From assembly GCA_947492525.1 (NCBI GenBank), contig CANLNQ010000044.1, forward strand, positions 1 to 38,064: a DNA stretch of 38,064 nt, written 5' to 3'. Origin of the DNA: an uncultured Granulosicoccus sp. (lineage in GTDB: Bacteria > Pseudomonadota > Gammaproteobacteria > Granulosicoccales > Granulosicoccaceae). This document shows positions 8,275-16,949 of the stretch, one piece after another (the first letter of the stretch is position 1; each line of letters opens with the position of its first letter). Under the pieces are notes generated by a model. It was given only the letters and a program-made list of their open reading frames with translations. It searched no databases and was not told where the DNA came from. The position numbers and the translations under genes are program-made.

Positions 8275-9192
8275 ATGGCCTACGCGAGCGCCGCTCTGAA
8301 GATGTCTTTTCCCGCGATGACGCGTTCTCGTGATGGGATCATCGGGTATATCGCCATGGGCATCACGCTTTCCATCTGGGCCGGATTCGCGTTGTCAACG
8401 AGAGCCACCGAGAGTGCCCGGTTGGAAGTGGCCGATGTTGCGTTCATCCGTGCCTGCGTGCCCGCGCTGGTCCTCTGGCCTTTTCTCTGGCTGCGTCGAG
8501 AGCAGTTGCGTGCGCTTGCGCTGTGCAATGCTCTGGCTCTCGTCGTTGGCGGTGGCGCGCCGTTTTTTATCCTGGCAGCTATCGGTGGCGGGTTCACTTC
8601 GGCGACCCATGTCGGTGCACTGATTGCGGGGACCGTACCGGTGTCGGTTGCACTACTGATGTGGCTCGTCTTCGGGCAAAAGCCTACCTATCGAGGGGCC
8701 CGTGCGCTGTTGATCATTTCCTGTGGTGCCTTGCTGTTGGTACTGTCTTCCAATGCCAGTGTCAGCCATATTGCATCGGGTGCAGCTTGCCTGCTGATGG
8801 CCAGCCTTGCCTGGGGCGCCTATACCATCGGCTTGCGCCGCAGTGGGCTGGACCCGATGGCGGCAGGTGCACTCGTCTCGGTCCCTTCCGCGCTGGTCCT
8901 CTTGCCCTTGATCTTCAGCGGTACGGTGCCGAGCAACCTTTTTACAAGTCCGGCCCGTGAATTGATCGTATTCATTCTTGTGCAGGGCGTCGGTGTTGGT
9001 CTTGTGGCGAGCCTCACCTACGCCGTGGCGATCCGATTGCTGGGAACGGATAGATCCGCTGCGATGGGGGCGGCTGCACCGGCATTGACGAGCATTCTGG
9101 CCTGGCCGATTCTGGGCGAGACGCTCAGCTTTCCCATTCTGGTTGCTGTCGTTGTCATCTGCGCAGGCATCTGGCACGCGAACAAATCCTAG
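8275..9192 (+). CDS. DMT-superfamily (EamA) transporter, likely amino-acid or metabolite exporter
   Basis: This 305-residue inner-membrane protein has about ten hydrophobic segments arranged as two EamA repeats (roughly residues 20-150 and 165-300). The family exports amino acids and related small molecules. It is divergent from the Lrp-type regulator. The aminotransferase gene begins 12 bases after its stop, the latter's Shine-Dalgarno overlapping the stop codon, so the two form an operon. An amino-acid substrate is likely from this context, but not which one. The ATG at 8275 has no strong ribosome binding site; a later ATG (codon 10 or 15) is possible. Confidence 0.85.
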   Translation: MAYASAALKMSFPAMTRSRDGIIGYIAMGITLSIWAGFALSTRATESARLEVADVAFIRACVPALVLWPFLWLRREQLRALALCNALALVVGGGAPFFILAAIGGGFTSATHVGALIAGTVPVSVALLMWLVFGQKPTYRGARALLIISCGALLLVLSSNASVSHIASGAACLLMASLAWGAYTIGLRRSGLDPMAAGALVSVPSALVLLPLIFSGTVPSNLFTSPARELIVFILVQGVGVGLVASLTYAVAIRLLGTDRSAAMGAAAPALTSILAWPILGETLSFPILVAVVVICAGIWHANKS

Positions 9193-9204
9193 GAGATACC
9201 GGTT

Positions 9205-10383
9205 TTGCTGCATCAACTACCCAAGCACCCTCCCGATCCCATCTGGGGGCTTACGGCTGAGTTTCAGGCCAACCCTCGCCCTGACAAGATGGACCTGATC
9301 GTGGGTGTCTATCGTGACGAGACCGGGCAGACGCCCACGCTCGATGTGGTGAAAGAGGCCGAACGACAGTTGGCGGCACAAGCCAGCTCGAAAGCCTACC
9401 GCGCTCTGGCAGGCAATACGGCCTTCAATGCGTCGATGGGACAGTTGCTGTTGGGCGAAGGGTCTGCAACGCTTGAGCGTGCGGCTGCCATTCAGACCGT
9501 GGGAGGCACGGGTGCGCTTCGTTTGCTGGGCGATCTCATCAAGCTGGCACAGCCCGGCGCGAGCGTGTGGACAACCGATCCCGGCTACATCAACCACCGT
9601 CCCATCTTCGAGGCGGCAGGACTGCAGGTGCGCGACTATAGTTGGCGGCAAGGTGGCGCAGGCCTCGATCTGGATCGGGCGGTGGTTAGCCTGACGGACG
9701 CCCGCGCCGGGGACATTCTGCTTATTCACGGATGCTGTCACAACCCGTCGGGGATTGATCCCAGTGCAGAGGATTGGGCAGAGATTGCCGTGTTCTGTGC
9801 ACAGCGCAACCTCATTCCTCTGGTCGACATTGCGTATCAGGGTTTTGGTGATGGTCTGAACGAAGACGCCGCAGGGTTGCGGCATCTGGCAGAGAATCTG
9901 CCCCTGGTGCTCTGCGCAGCCAGCTGTTCCAAGAACATGGGCTTGTATTGTGATCGCCTGGGGGCTGCGATGATCGTGACACCTGACGCGGCCATGCTGC
10001 CGAACACCCTGCGCAATCTGGAAAACCTGGCCCGGACGAATTATTCCATGCCGCCAGAACACGCGGCTGCTGTGGCCAATGTCGTGTTCAACAACCAGGC
10101 GCAGTGGATCGCCGAACTCGATGCCATACGTCGCAGGGTGGCGTCGCTGCGCACCACCTTGTGTGACACGCTGGACGGCAAGGGTGCGCCTGAATCGTTC
10201 CAGGCATTGCGACAGCACAAGGGCATGTTTTCGATTCTGCCACTGAGCACGGAGCAGATGCAACGGCTGCGTGCCGAGCACGGCATTTACGGCAGCGACA
10301 GTGGTCGGGTGAACATTGCGGGTTTGCGATTCACGGATATTCCGCTTTTTTCCGATGCAATCATGGCGGTTGCGTCCAGCTAA
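9205..10383 (+). CDS. Class I aminotransferase of the aspartate/aromatic (AspC/TyrB) type
   Basis: This 392-residue PLP enzyme is normal for the family (about 396). The PLP lysine is in SCSKNMGLY (K243), followed by R251 of YCDRLGA. Also seen are the HNPSG loop (N180), the DIAYQGFGDGL segment with D208 and Y211, and the substrate carboxylate Arg in SGRVNIAGL near residue 369. It moves an amino group between an amino acid and 2-oxoglutarate or oxaloacetate. Translation starts at TTG 9205, supported by AGGAG at 9191-9195 with 9 bases spacing. It is co-transcribed with the DMT exporter and probably under the divergent Lrp protein. Substrate choice (aspartate, aromatic or other) cannot be read safely. 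Confidence 0.9.
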   Translation: MLHQLPKHPPDPIWGLTAEFQANPRPDKMDLIVGVYRDETGQTPTLDVVKEAERQLAAQASSKAYRALAGNTAFNASMGQLLLGEGSATLERAAAIQTVGGTGALRLLGDLIKLAQPGASVWTTDPGYINHRPIFEAAGLQVRDYSWRQGGAGLDLDRAVVSLTDARAGDILLIHGCCHNPSGIDPSAEDWAEIAVFCAQRNLIPLVDIAYQGFGDGLNEDAAGLRHLAENLPLVLCAASCSKNMGLYCDRLGAAMIVTPDAAMLPNTLRNLENLARTNYSMPPEHAAAVANVVFNNQAQWIAELDAIRRRVASLRTTLCDTLDGKGAPESFQALRQHKGMFSILPLSTEQMQRLRAEHGIYGSDSGRVNIAGLRFTDIPLFSDAIMAVASS

Positions 10384-10724
10384 CGCGGCTTCACATTCAA
10401 GTGGTGTTGCGTGTGATTGCTTGCACCTTCGGCTGGAACTCAGATTGTCGCCGTCGCCAGATAGATCGTTTCAGCAGCGTTCAGGACAGGCCATTCGGGT
10501 GGCGTGTCATGCGCGTCAGTGCATGGTTTGATCGTATGCTAATGCAAGTGGAGCACCGTTTTGGTGCGTCGAAAAAACATGTGCAGAAGTGCGTCGACGT
10601 CACTCGGGCAAGGCTCCCTTTTCCATTTGTAGACTTCACCAAGCGACAAGGAATTCAGATAAACAACGAACACAAGCATGATTTGGGTAACCATGAATGC
10701 GGCCGGGCAGATCATGAGAGATGA
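10384..10724. other. Stretch without a recognisable gene
   Basis: About 340 bases after the aminotransferase stop hold only short frames with no family resemblance and no good ribosome binding site. I see no convincing terminator. It leads into the broken His-rich frame at 10725-11040. Confidence 0.5.
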
Positions 10725-11040
10725 CTGGCTAAACATCGTACCTGGCGTATCGAGCACAGCAATCTTCTTGCTGCTTTGCGCCGCGTCGAGGCCGAGCTCT
10801 ACCTGCACGAAGCGCATCTAGCTCGAGCATGAGCAGGTGATCGCCACGCATGAGGCCGAGATGGCCCGTCACGAGGAGCAGATTCGTGAGCATGAGCGTA
10901 CGGGCCACGGCGAAGGACACGATGCGGCTCATGCCAAGCACGAGAAGCAGCATCGGGCCCACGACGAATTTGCTCGGAAGCATGAGCAGTTTCACGCGAG
11001 TCATGAAGCGATGTGTCGCAAGCTCTCCGGGGTTCTTTAG
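10725..11040 (+). pseudogene. Frameshifted His/Glu-rich coiled-coil-like small protein
   Basis: Two overlapping frames share one style. The upstream one (10725-10832) reads RIEHSNLLAALRRVEAELYL then HEAHLARA before TGA. The downstream one (open from 10822, GTG at 10837) reads EHEQVIATHEAEMARHEEQI and stays rich in His, Glu, Ala and Arg to its stop at 11040. One inserted or lost base in the 8-base overlap 10822-10829 would join them into one protein of about 105 residues with heptad-like HE repeats. No upstream start codon is obvious. I do not recognise the family; such proteins may bind metals or form helical rods. A sequencing error or programmed shift are alternatives to decay. Confidence 0.45.
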
Positions 11041-11281
11041 ACTTTGAAAGAGGACTGACGATCATTCGGCGGTGCTGGCTCGTGTAATAGCTTGGGAGGG
11101 CTTGTTCATTCCACGAGGTCAGGCTGAGACAGGCCTGCCGAGGAAGATGATGTTCATGCTGAGAACGCCCTTTCTCAGGGACTCGCTTCTGCGATGACAG
11201 CTGCGCTGTATCTCATTTGTTCTGTCTTTGCCAGTGATCTCTCGTATATCAGTTGCATAGCCGGAGCAGGCACTGCACCAG

Positions 11282-12940
11282 TTAAACCTCTGTGTGCCTT
11301 ACTATCATTGCAACTGCAGCTTCTCGCGCTCCGGGATCTTTCAATTCACTTGCATCAACATTGAATTCGCTCAATACCGCGTTAGCGATTTCAATCTGAT
11401 GAGGGGGGAGTTTATCGCTGCAGCTTATTTGGATAAGTTTTCGCGCCGCAGATTGTGCATCAACCACACCTGCATTATTTCCTTTGCTGGCTCTATTCGC
11501 GTGACGAGACTTCCGTGTCCAGCGCCGATATACCTTGTATCCCAGCAAACCCATGCCGCCCACAGCTGCCCCTCCCAGCAAAGCCCAACCTACCGGACTC
11601 CATGCCGTTGCAGCTCCCACTGAAACCGCTGCGGCGATTGCTCCGCTCGCTCCTGCGACAAACGAGACTGATGCAACTGTTGCATTACCAACCTGCGTCT
11701 TGAAGCGCCTTCCCATTTTGTGAAATAGAAAACTGATGCATCGCTGTAACTGAACATCAACCTCCTGTCCGGATGCACTGATCATATGCTGCTCGATTTT
11801 TCTTCGACGTATTCTCGCGCGGTGTGCCTTCCTGGAATGCCTGGTAGCAGACACGAACGAGATAAGCGTACCCACCGGCCCAGCCGCTTTTTCGGTGGCC
11901 GATGCGAGTTGAGAGGCCAGGTTGGAGCTTGCCAGGCTCGACACGGTGTTCGTCAACTCCAACGCCTTTGAAATGGACTTGCTGGCACTGAGTATTCCCG
12001 ATGCCGCTGCTTGATTGAGCTGTCCGTCAAACTGAGCTCTACCGGTTGTTGTGCCGGGTGCTGTATTTTCGGCCGTGTGGATTGCCCTGACCTGAATGAC
12101 ATAGTCGATGATAGAACCCAGGCCAGCAATGCCATTGTGGACCAGTCCGGACCCTGCAGACAAGCCTGAAACCGACGTGGGAAGTTCATATTCTCCCTGA
12201 CCCTGCGGATAGTTTCTGGCTTCTGTATAAATATTCAATGCCAGTTGTGCCAGATCATTAGCCCCGGTGACGCCTGAGGTTGCCGGAGACGGCACAGCTT
12301 CAGCCAGAATCGCTCCCAATTCCTTCCTCAATGCTGTGGCCTTGCTATCGTCATGCTCCCAGCCTATGTACTCGTTGATAATGCGTTTTGCATCCTGACT
12401 TTTCAGTTTGTTCGCATAGAGATCCGCCTCTCTGGCCACTTGTTCCATTAACTCGTCTTCTCTGGAACGGCCTTGTGGCTCTGCGTTGAACACCGGTTCC
12501 TTATTGGCATCAACCTCGACGCGGACTTCAGTTTTCCATGTCTCAGTTTGGCCATCCAGTTTATAGACATTGACTTTAACATCACCGTTGCTGGTTTGAT
12601 CCACCGCGATAGTGCCGTTGGGATAACCGGATATCGCTGAGAGAAGTTCTCTTGTGAATTTACGGTGCTCGGCCAGGCTATCAGAATGGTGAGCCTTGCC
12701 ACGCAGCAAATGCCAGTCCCCATGTTTGTAATACACAGCCATTCGATCGGTAGACCTACGCTTGATAGAGACATCAGTACCTCTGGTACGCTTGACCAAC
12801 CAGTCGCCTTTTTCTGCATTGCTGACCCCAGGGGGCGCCTTGTCCAGAACGTGTCTTGATCCCGAGTCAGTCATTCTTGACCATTGAGCATTCTTGAACT
12901 CGTACAATTTCAGTTCGCCGTTCATCACTTCGGTTTTCAT
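11282..12940 (-). CDS. Orphan 552-residue protein with C-terminal glycine-rich membrane hairpin; intact copy of a pair
   Basis: No known family is recognised. The N-terminal 90 residues (MKTEVMNGELKLYEFK, HVLDKAPPG, YYKHGDWHLLRGKAHH) form a compact, well conserved unit, because a decayed paralogue at 21411-22904 keeps it. A helical middle follows (KSQDAKRIINEYIGWEHDD, about 181-198). After a basic patch (RHSRKAHRARIRRRK, 368-382) come two Gly/Ala-rich hydrophobic stretches (about 418-443 and 448-470) that look like a membrane hairpin, then a basic loop and a soluble tail ending REAAVAMIVRHTEV. No signal peptide is seen. The build of soluble N-domain, basic patch and membrane-inserting hairpin recalls toxins or effectors, but no secretion genes or immunity gene are nearby, so this is speculation. 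It is flanked by degraded DNA on both sides. Confidence 0.75.
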   Translation of the reverse strand: MKTEVMNGELKLYEFKNAQWSRMTDSGSRHVLDKAPPGVSNAEKGDWLVKRTRGTDVSIKRRSTDRMAVYYKHGDWHLLRGKAHHSDSLAEHRKFTRELLSAISGYPNGTIAVDQTSNGDVKVNVYKLDGQTETWKTEVRVEVDANKEPVFNAEPQGRSREDELMEQVAREADLYANKLKSQDAKRIINEYIGWEHDDSKATALRKELGAILAEAVPSPATSGVTGANDLAQLALNIYTEARNYPQGQGEYELPTSVSGLSAGSGLVHNGIAGLGSIIDYVIQVRAIHTAENTAPGTTTGRAQFDGQLNQAAASGILSASKSISKALELTNTVSSLASSNLASQLASATEKAAGPVGTLISFVSATRHSRKAHRARIRRRKIEQHMISASGQEVDVQLQRCISFLFHKMGRRFKTQVGNATVASVSFVAGASGAIAAAVSVGAATAWSPVGWALLGGAAVGGMGLLGYKVYRRWTRKSRHANRASKGNNAGVVDAQSAARKLIQISCSDKLPPHQIEIANAVLSEFNVDASELKDPGAREAAVAMIVRHTEV

Positions 12941-13109
12941 TTACGCCTGGCATCCTGTGTTGAAATCAAAACTCCATCTGGTGAGGTATGAAGGGTTATC
13001 ACCCGCCAATTTTGTCGGAGATCTGGTCGATGGCCTGACACGAACAATGAATGCTGGGCGTAAGCAGTACCTGTCTTGCTGATGTTGTGTGTTTATGGCG
13101 GCTTCCATA

Positions 13110-13265
13110 TCATGTCGATTCATTTGTCATTGAATACAATTCTGCCGCAATCAGGTAAATGATGACACCTACCCGAAAGTTGTGTTTTCCGGCTATCTGG
13201 TTTGCTTCCTGCCGGGTGGTGACGAGCAGATCATCCAATAAGACGATACGACAAGCGCCCGACAT
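13110..13265 (-). pseudogene. Remnant resembling the PRPP-binding part of an adenine phosphoribosyltransferase-like gene
   Basis: A 51-codon frame from ATG to TGA reads RIVLLDDLLVTTRQEA, then FRVGVIIYLIAAEL. Type I phosphoribosyltransferases carry a strand, two acidic residues and a Thr-Gly-Gly-Thr loop, as in VLLVDDLLATGGTA, followed by a helix and the strand VVGCAFLIEL. The order and spacing fit, but the Gly-Gly of the loop is lost (TTRQ), so it would not bind PRPP normally. Only about a quarter of such a gene is present. It is best read as a decayed scrap; a chance resemblance is possible. Confidence 0.4.
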
Positions 13266-13737
13266 GAATTCAGGAGCCCGCCAGCGGAGGGCCTGTTAAG
13301 CTGAATGGAACAGAACAGTTAGCCATTACCTTGGAGCTTGTTGCCTGCGAACGCAGTGCAGCAGGTTATCGGCTTGCCTATCGGGAGTTTCGGTACGCAA
13401 TCGCACAGCGATGAGGGTACTTTATGTATCCTGATGGCACAAACCAGGCAAGAATTCGATGCGCGGTCATGCGATATTGGAAGTATGGGGCCTGCTGAGC
13501 ATCGGCTGGCAGCCTATCATGCCGGGTGTCGGCAGGGCTCGACAGCTGCGCAAGTCAGCGCCGCAAAGCGTGCCTCCGTCGGGAGAATCGACCAAAACCG
13601 CTATTCTCATACTGCAGGGCGAGGTTGTTGTGGGGCTGATGGGCGTAGTTGCTTGTGACATGTAGCCGGGTACGTTCAGTTGGTTTTGCCAGCCTGAAAG
13701 GCGATAATGGATGCCGACGTTGGTCAAGTCCTGTCGA
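13266..13737. other. Stretch without a convincing gene
   Basis: About 470 bases lie between the phosphoribosyltransferase scrap and the AraC gene. A 106-codon frame (13338-13658, plus strand, TTG start) exists but has a low-complexity, Cys- and Ser-rich end and no ribosome binding site. No terminator or RNA structure stands out. The region looks like degraded DNA. Confidence 0.45.
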
Positions 13738-14253
13738 TCAGTTGGCACGCATTCGGTAATCTCGCGGTGTGCACTGAAAGCGGCGCCGAAAACCGGTCTT
13801 GAAATACTGCAGATTTTCCATCCCGTATTTGATGGCGATTTCGCTAATGCACAGACGGGTAAAACGCAGGTCTCGCAATTCGCTGGCGATGGCGTCCAGG
13901 CGCAACTGGCGGACATGACTGCTCAGTGAGAGGCCTTCCCGGGCGAATATGGCATTGAGCCTGCGCACGGATAGTCCTGTGTGGCTGGCGACTCGGTGTC
14001 GGTCGAGTGAGTTGTCGTGCAGATGGTGGCGAATGAACGACTTGGTCCGCAACAGCGCCTGCTGTTCCGGCGCGGAGAGTATGACGGTACAGTCTAGTGT
14101 GATGCCAGGCCTGTGGCGAGCAAGTCGATAAGGGTGTACTGGATAAGGGCTCGGAGCGAGGGGATGTGCGTGTTGCAGTATTTGGAAAATGCAATGATGT
14201 TTCCGGTACCATTTGCCGATATCCGATTGTCCATTGATGACGCGCGCTGCCAT
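13738..14253 (-). pseudogene. AraC-family regulator truncated to its DNA-binding half
   Basis: The C-terminal AraC double helix-turn-helix is complete. The first unit is in HRVASHTGLSVRRLNAIFAR. The second is around ISEIAIKYGMENLQYFKTGF, followed by the family end motif CTPRDYRMR. Upstream the similarity fades near 14136, in the linker (RHRPGITLDCTVILSAPEQQ). The usual N-terminal ligand-binding domain of about 180 residues is missing; in its place lies antisense sequence of the MarC-like gene. The ATG at 14253 would still give a 171-residue DNA-binding protein, so it may be expressed as an unregulated activator or be dead. The related region AraC/MarC junction lies between about 14136 and 14255. 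Confidence 0.7.
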
Positions 14254-14874
14254 CAACTCGGCATTGCGCTTGGCACCTTCTTTGCAACAATTGGTCCGTT
14301 GGACGTAGCGGCCATGTTCGCCGCTCTCGCTGCCGGATAGTCCGCCGCGCATCGTCGCGCCATGGCCATCCGGGGCACATTGATTGCCACAGGCATTCTG
14401 GTCGCCTTTGCCCTCATTGGCGAGGCCTTGCTGGGAAGCCTGGGCATTTCCATTGCCGCACTACGCACCGCCGGCGGCATCCTCTTGCTGCTGATCGGTA
14501 TCGAAATGGTATTCGCTCGCAACACTGGTGGTACGTCCACCACTGACGGTGAGGAAGACGAAGCCAAGAGCAAGCTGGACATTACTGTCTTCCCCATTGC
14601 CATGCCTCTGATCGCAGACCCTGGTGCCATGAGTGCTGCCATCCTGTTGTTAGCGAACGCTGAAGGAAATCTGGTGCTGCAACTGACGGTAATGGTATCG
14701 TTGCTGGCTATCCTGTTGCTGACCTTCATGACGCTGCTGTTGACCGGCAAGTGTCAACAACTGTTTGGCGTCACTGGTATGCACGTCATTAACCGGGTCC
14801 TGGGTGTGCTGCTCTCGGCGCTAGCGGTTCAGTTAACTTTCGAGGGCATTGAGCAAAGCGGGCTTCTTGGGTGA
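14194..14874 (+). pseudogene. MarC-family (UPF0056) membrane protein gene with an in-frame stop
   Basis: The reading frame gives ALGTFFATIGPLDVAAMFAA, the family's first membrane segment, then TAG at 14338-14340. It continues in the same frame through AHRRAMAIRGTLIATGILVA to the end. Downstream motifs are family-typical: LRTAGGILLLLIGIEMVFA, FPIAMPLIADPGAM and a final VLGVLLSALAVQ. About six hydrophobic segments are present in total. MarC-family proteins are inner-membrane proteins of uncertain transport role, once linked to multiple antibiotic resistance. One base change explains the break. The ATG at 14362 could restart translation but loses the first membrane segment. The 5' end beyond about 14255 does not look like the family, so the true start may have been cut off by the rearrangement with the AraC gene. 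Confidence 0.75.
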
Positions 14875-14897
14875 TTACCATTAGCGCAACCCTGGCT

Positions 14898-15809
14898 TCA
14901 GGCACGCTCACGCTGTTGCCCGACGCGCTGCAGTATCTCGTTCACACGTTTGACTACGGTGCGTTCTGCTCGGTCTGCTCTGGACAGGGCCACGACCCAG
15001 CGCTGTGTGGCAATATCGGCCAAGGGGCGCAGAGCGAGCCCCTGTCGCTGTCGCGTGGTGTAACGCGGCAGCAAGGCGATGCCGACGCCTGCGATCACCA
15101 GGCTTTCCACCACGCGGTTGTCGCGCACCCTCTGGGTGACGGTGGCGGGATTGCCTGTCATCTGTTCGATGGTTTGCAGAATGGTGTCGAAGGGAAAGCC
15201 CACCGGCACGCTGATCCATGATTCCCCGACCAGATCGCAAGAGCGGATAGCGCTCGCCTTTGCCAGAGGATGCGTGCCAGGCAGGGCTATGTCAATGGGT
15301 TCCTGGCAGATCACGGCGCAGTGGAGATCCTCGGCACCAACAGGGGTGGGGCTCACCAGGCTGTGTCCGATGACGATATCGTTGTTGCGTGCCAGCTCGG
15401 CGAACGTACGTTCCGCCACATCCTCATCCTGAAAGTCGATGTCGATGGGTTCATCTGCCAGCTCGACGATGGTTTTCGCCAGCAGGTATTCGGCTGCACT
15501 GGGCAGGGCTGCAATTCGTACCGTGCCTTCCGGAGAATGCAGCAGGGCTTCCACGCGCGAACGCGCCCGCTCCAGTGCAATATCCACTTCAATGGCAGCC
15601 TCGGCCATTAGTCTGCCGGCTTCCGTCAGTTGAATACCTCGGCCCTTGCGCTCCACCAGAGCTGTGCCGACATCCTGCGTGGCAGCACGTAGCTGCTGTG
15701 ATATTGCAGATGGGGTGCGATGTGTTGCCGCCGCGACAGCGGTGATACTGCCGCGAGCCGATAGTTCGCGCAGCAGGGCGAGGTGACGAGGATCGAGTGC
15801 TATCGCCAT
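14898..15809 (-). CDS. LysR-family transcriptional regulator
   Basis: This 303-residue protein is of usual family length. The N-terminal winged helix-turn-helix (residues 4-62: DPRHLALLRELSARGSITAV and TPSAISQQL) is followed by the long linker helix. The periplasmic-binding-protein-like effector domain (about 88-300) contains GVGIALLPRY. The start at ATG 15809 is chosen because AGGA lies 7 bases upstream; a further upstream start at 15851 would add an odd 14-residue leader. It is divergent from an EamA exporter with an 82-base shared promoter region holding inverted repeats, so it very likely controls that exporter. A 70-bp relative of its effector domain is found at 6051-6120. Confidence 0.93.
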   Translation of the reverse strand: MAIALDPRHLALLRELSARGSITAVAAATHRTPSAISQQLRAATQDVGTALVERKGRGIQLTEAGRLMAEAAIEVDIALERARSRVEALLHSPEGTVRIAALPSAAEYLLAKTIVELADEPIDIDFQDEDVAERTFAELARNNDIVIGHSLVSPTPVGAEDLHCAVICQEPIDIALPGTHPLAKASAIRSCDLVGESWISVPVGFPFDTILQTIEQMTGNPATVTQRVRDNRVVESLVIAGVGIALLPRYTTRQRQGLALRPLADIATQRWVVALSRADRAERTVVKRVNEILQRVGQQRERA

Positions 15810-15833
15810 GAGCCGTCCTTTAAGAAATACTTC

Positions 15834-15860
15834 ATTGTAGCTAAAGAACAATTCAGTTGT
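15834..15860. promoter_or_regulatory. Overlapping inverted repeats, candidate LysR operator
   Basis: ATTGT-N9-ACAAT (15834-15852) and ACAA-N5-TTGT (15848-15860) share the middle ACAA. They lie in the 82 bases between the divergent LysR gene (start 15809) and the EamA exporter (start 15892). LysR proteins bind imperfect dyads of T-N11-A type in such spots and often occupy two adjacent sites. The match is positional and structural, not to a known consensus for this protein. Confidence 0.5.
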
Positions 15861-15891
15861 GCTGAAGAGTCGACAGGATCATTCTGCGCAC

Positions 15892-16794
15892 ATGCCTATC
15901 AAACATCGCCTGCTGGCTCTGCTCGTCGCCGTACTCTGGGGCGTGAACTTCCTCGCCATTCACGCATCACTGGAGCACTATCCACCGTTCTTTCTGGTGG
16001 CATTGCGCTGGACGCTGGTGGCCATTCCCACATTGCTTTTCATCCCTCGACCGCAGGTGCCGATTCGCTATCTTGTGGGTTACGGCATGGGGTTCGGGCT
16101 GTTGCAGTTCCTGTTTCTATACTGGGGTATGGCCGAAGGCATGCCACCCGGTCTGGCCTCCCTGGTGCTGCAGAGCTCGGCACCTTTCACTGTGATTCTC
16201 GCGGTGCTGTTCACCGGTGAAAGGCTTGGCAGAATGCGCATCATCGGTGTCATCCTGGCGGCTGTCGGGCTCATGGTGGTTGGCAGTCAGCGAGCCGGCG
16301 TGGAAGAACTCTGGCCGTTTGTGCTGGTAGTCCTCGGTGGTCTGGGCTGGGCCTTCGGCAATCTGGCATCCCGAGCCGCGAAGCCTGAAAACCCACTGCA
16401 TCTGGCGCTGTGGATGACGGTTGTGCCGCCGATTCCCATGCTGCTCGTGGCCATCAAGTGGGAAGGTCTGGAACGCATCAGCCAGAGTCTGACGACGTCT
16501 CTGGATGCACCGTGGGCCGTGACGGGGCTGCTGTATACCTGCGTGCTGGGTACTGTTGCCGGCAGTGGAATCTGGACGTGGCTCCTGTCTCGTCACCCGG
16601 CCAGTGCCGTGGCCCCGTTTTCCATGATGGTGCCGGTGTTCGGGCTCAGTGCTGCGGCACTGGTGTTGGGCGAACGCATCAACAGCATTGAATTCGCCGG
16701 CTGTGTGCTGGTGCTGATTGGCGTGGTCGTGGCGTCCCGAGTGGGGAGTGCTGGCAAGGCGGCCCCGGTGGCTGCGGCCTCGACAATCACGTGA
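15892..16794 (+). CDS. EamA-family exporter
   Basis: This inner-membrane protein of about 300 residues has ten hydrophobic segments in two EamA repeats. The first contains LLALLVAVLWGVNFLAI and SLVLQSSAPFTVILAVLF with GERLG. The second contains GLGWAFGNLASR, PFSMMVPVFGLSAAALVLGE and a final segment near residue 275. The layout is like E. coli EamA, an O-acetylserine/cysteine exporter, and related amino-acid exporters. The substrate here is unknown. The ATG at 15892 is preferred since homology begins there (MPIKHRLLALL); a GTG at 15859 would add eleven residues. The divergent LysR gene is its probable regulator. A hairpin at 16883-16914 lies between it and the convergent CPBP protease gene. 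Confidence 0.9.
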   Translation: MPIKHRLLALLVAVLWGVNFLAIHASLEHYPPFFLVALRWTLVAIPTLLFIPRPQVPIRYLVGYGMGFGLLQFLFLYWGMAEGMPPGLASLVLQSSAPFTVILAVLFTGERLGRMRIIGVILAAVGLMVVGSQRAGVEELWPFVLVVLGGLGWAFGNLASRAAKPENPLHLALWMTVVPPIPMLLVAIKWEGLERISQSLTTSLDAPWAVTGLLYTCVLGTVAGSGIWTWLLSRHPASAVAPFSMMVPVFGLSAAALVLGERINSIEFAGCVLVLIGVVVASRVGSAGKAAPVAAASTIT

Positions 16795-16882
16795 TGGTTT
16801 CTACGCTTGGCGGTGACTCTGCGTTCTGGTTCAGGGCTGGCTGAGAAGGCGCTGGTGCAGAGGCGCATCGGGACTGATGTCG

Positions 16883-16914
16883 CGGCATCGCTCTCACCTC
16901 GGAGCGAGATGCCG
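16883..16914. terminator. Hairpin between convergent genes, probable two-way terminator
   Basis: CGGCATCGCTC pairs with GAGCGAGATGCCG (11 base pairs with a 2-base bulge) around an 8-base loop. It lies between the stops of the EamA exporter (16794) and the CPBP protease (16950). No clear run of T follows on either strand, so efficiency is uncertain. Confidence 0.5.
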
Positions 16915-16949
16915 ATGTTCCGCTGCTCGCTCTACAGGGCAATGCAGGG

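Noticed and set aside
13338..13658. A 106-codon plus-strand frame with a faint AEHRLAAYHA resemblance to DUF892-type ferritin-like proteins
   Set aside because: The resemblance is about ten residues, the rest is Ser/Cys/Gly-rich and the start is TTG without a ribosome binding site.
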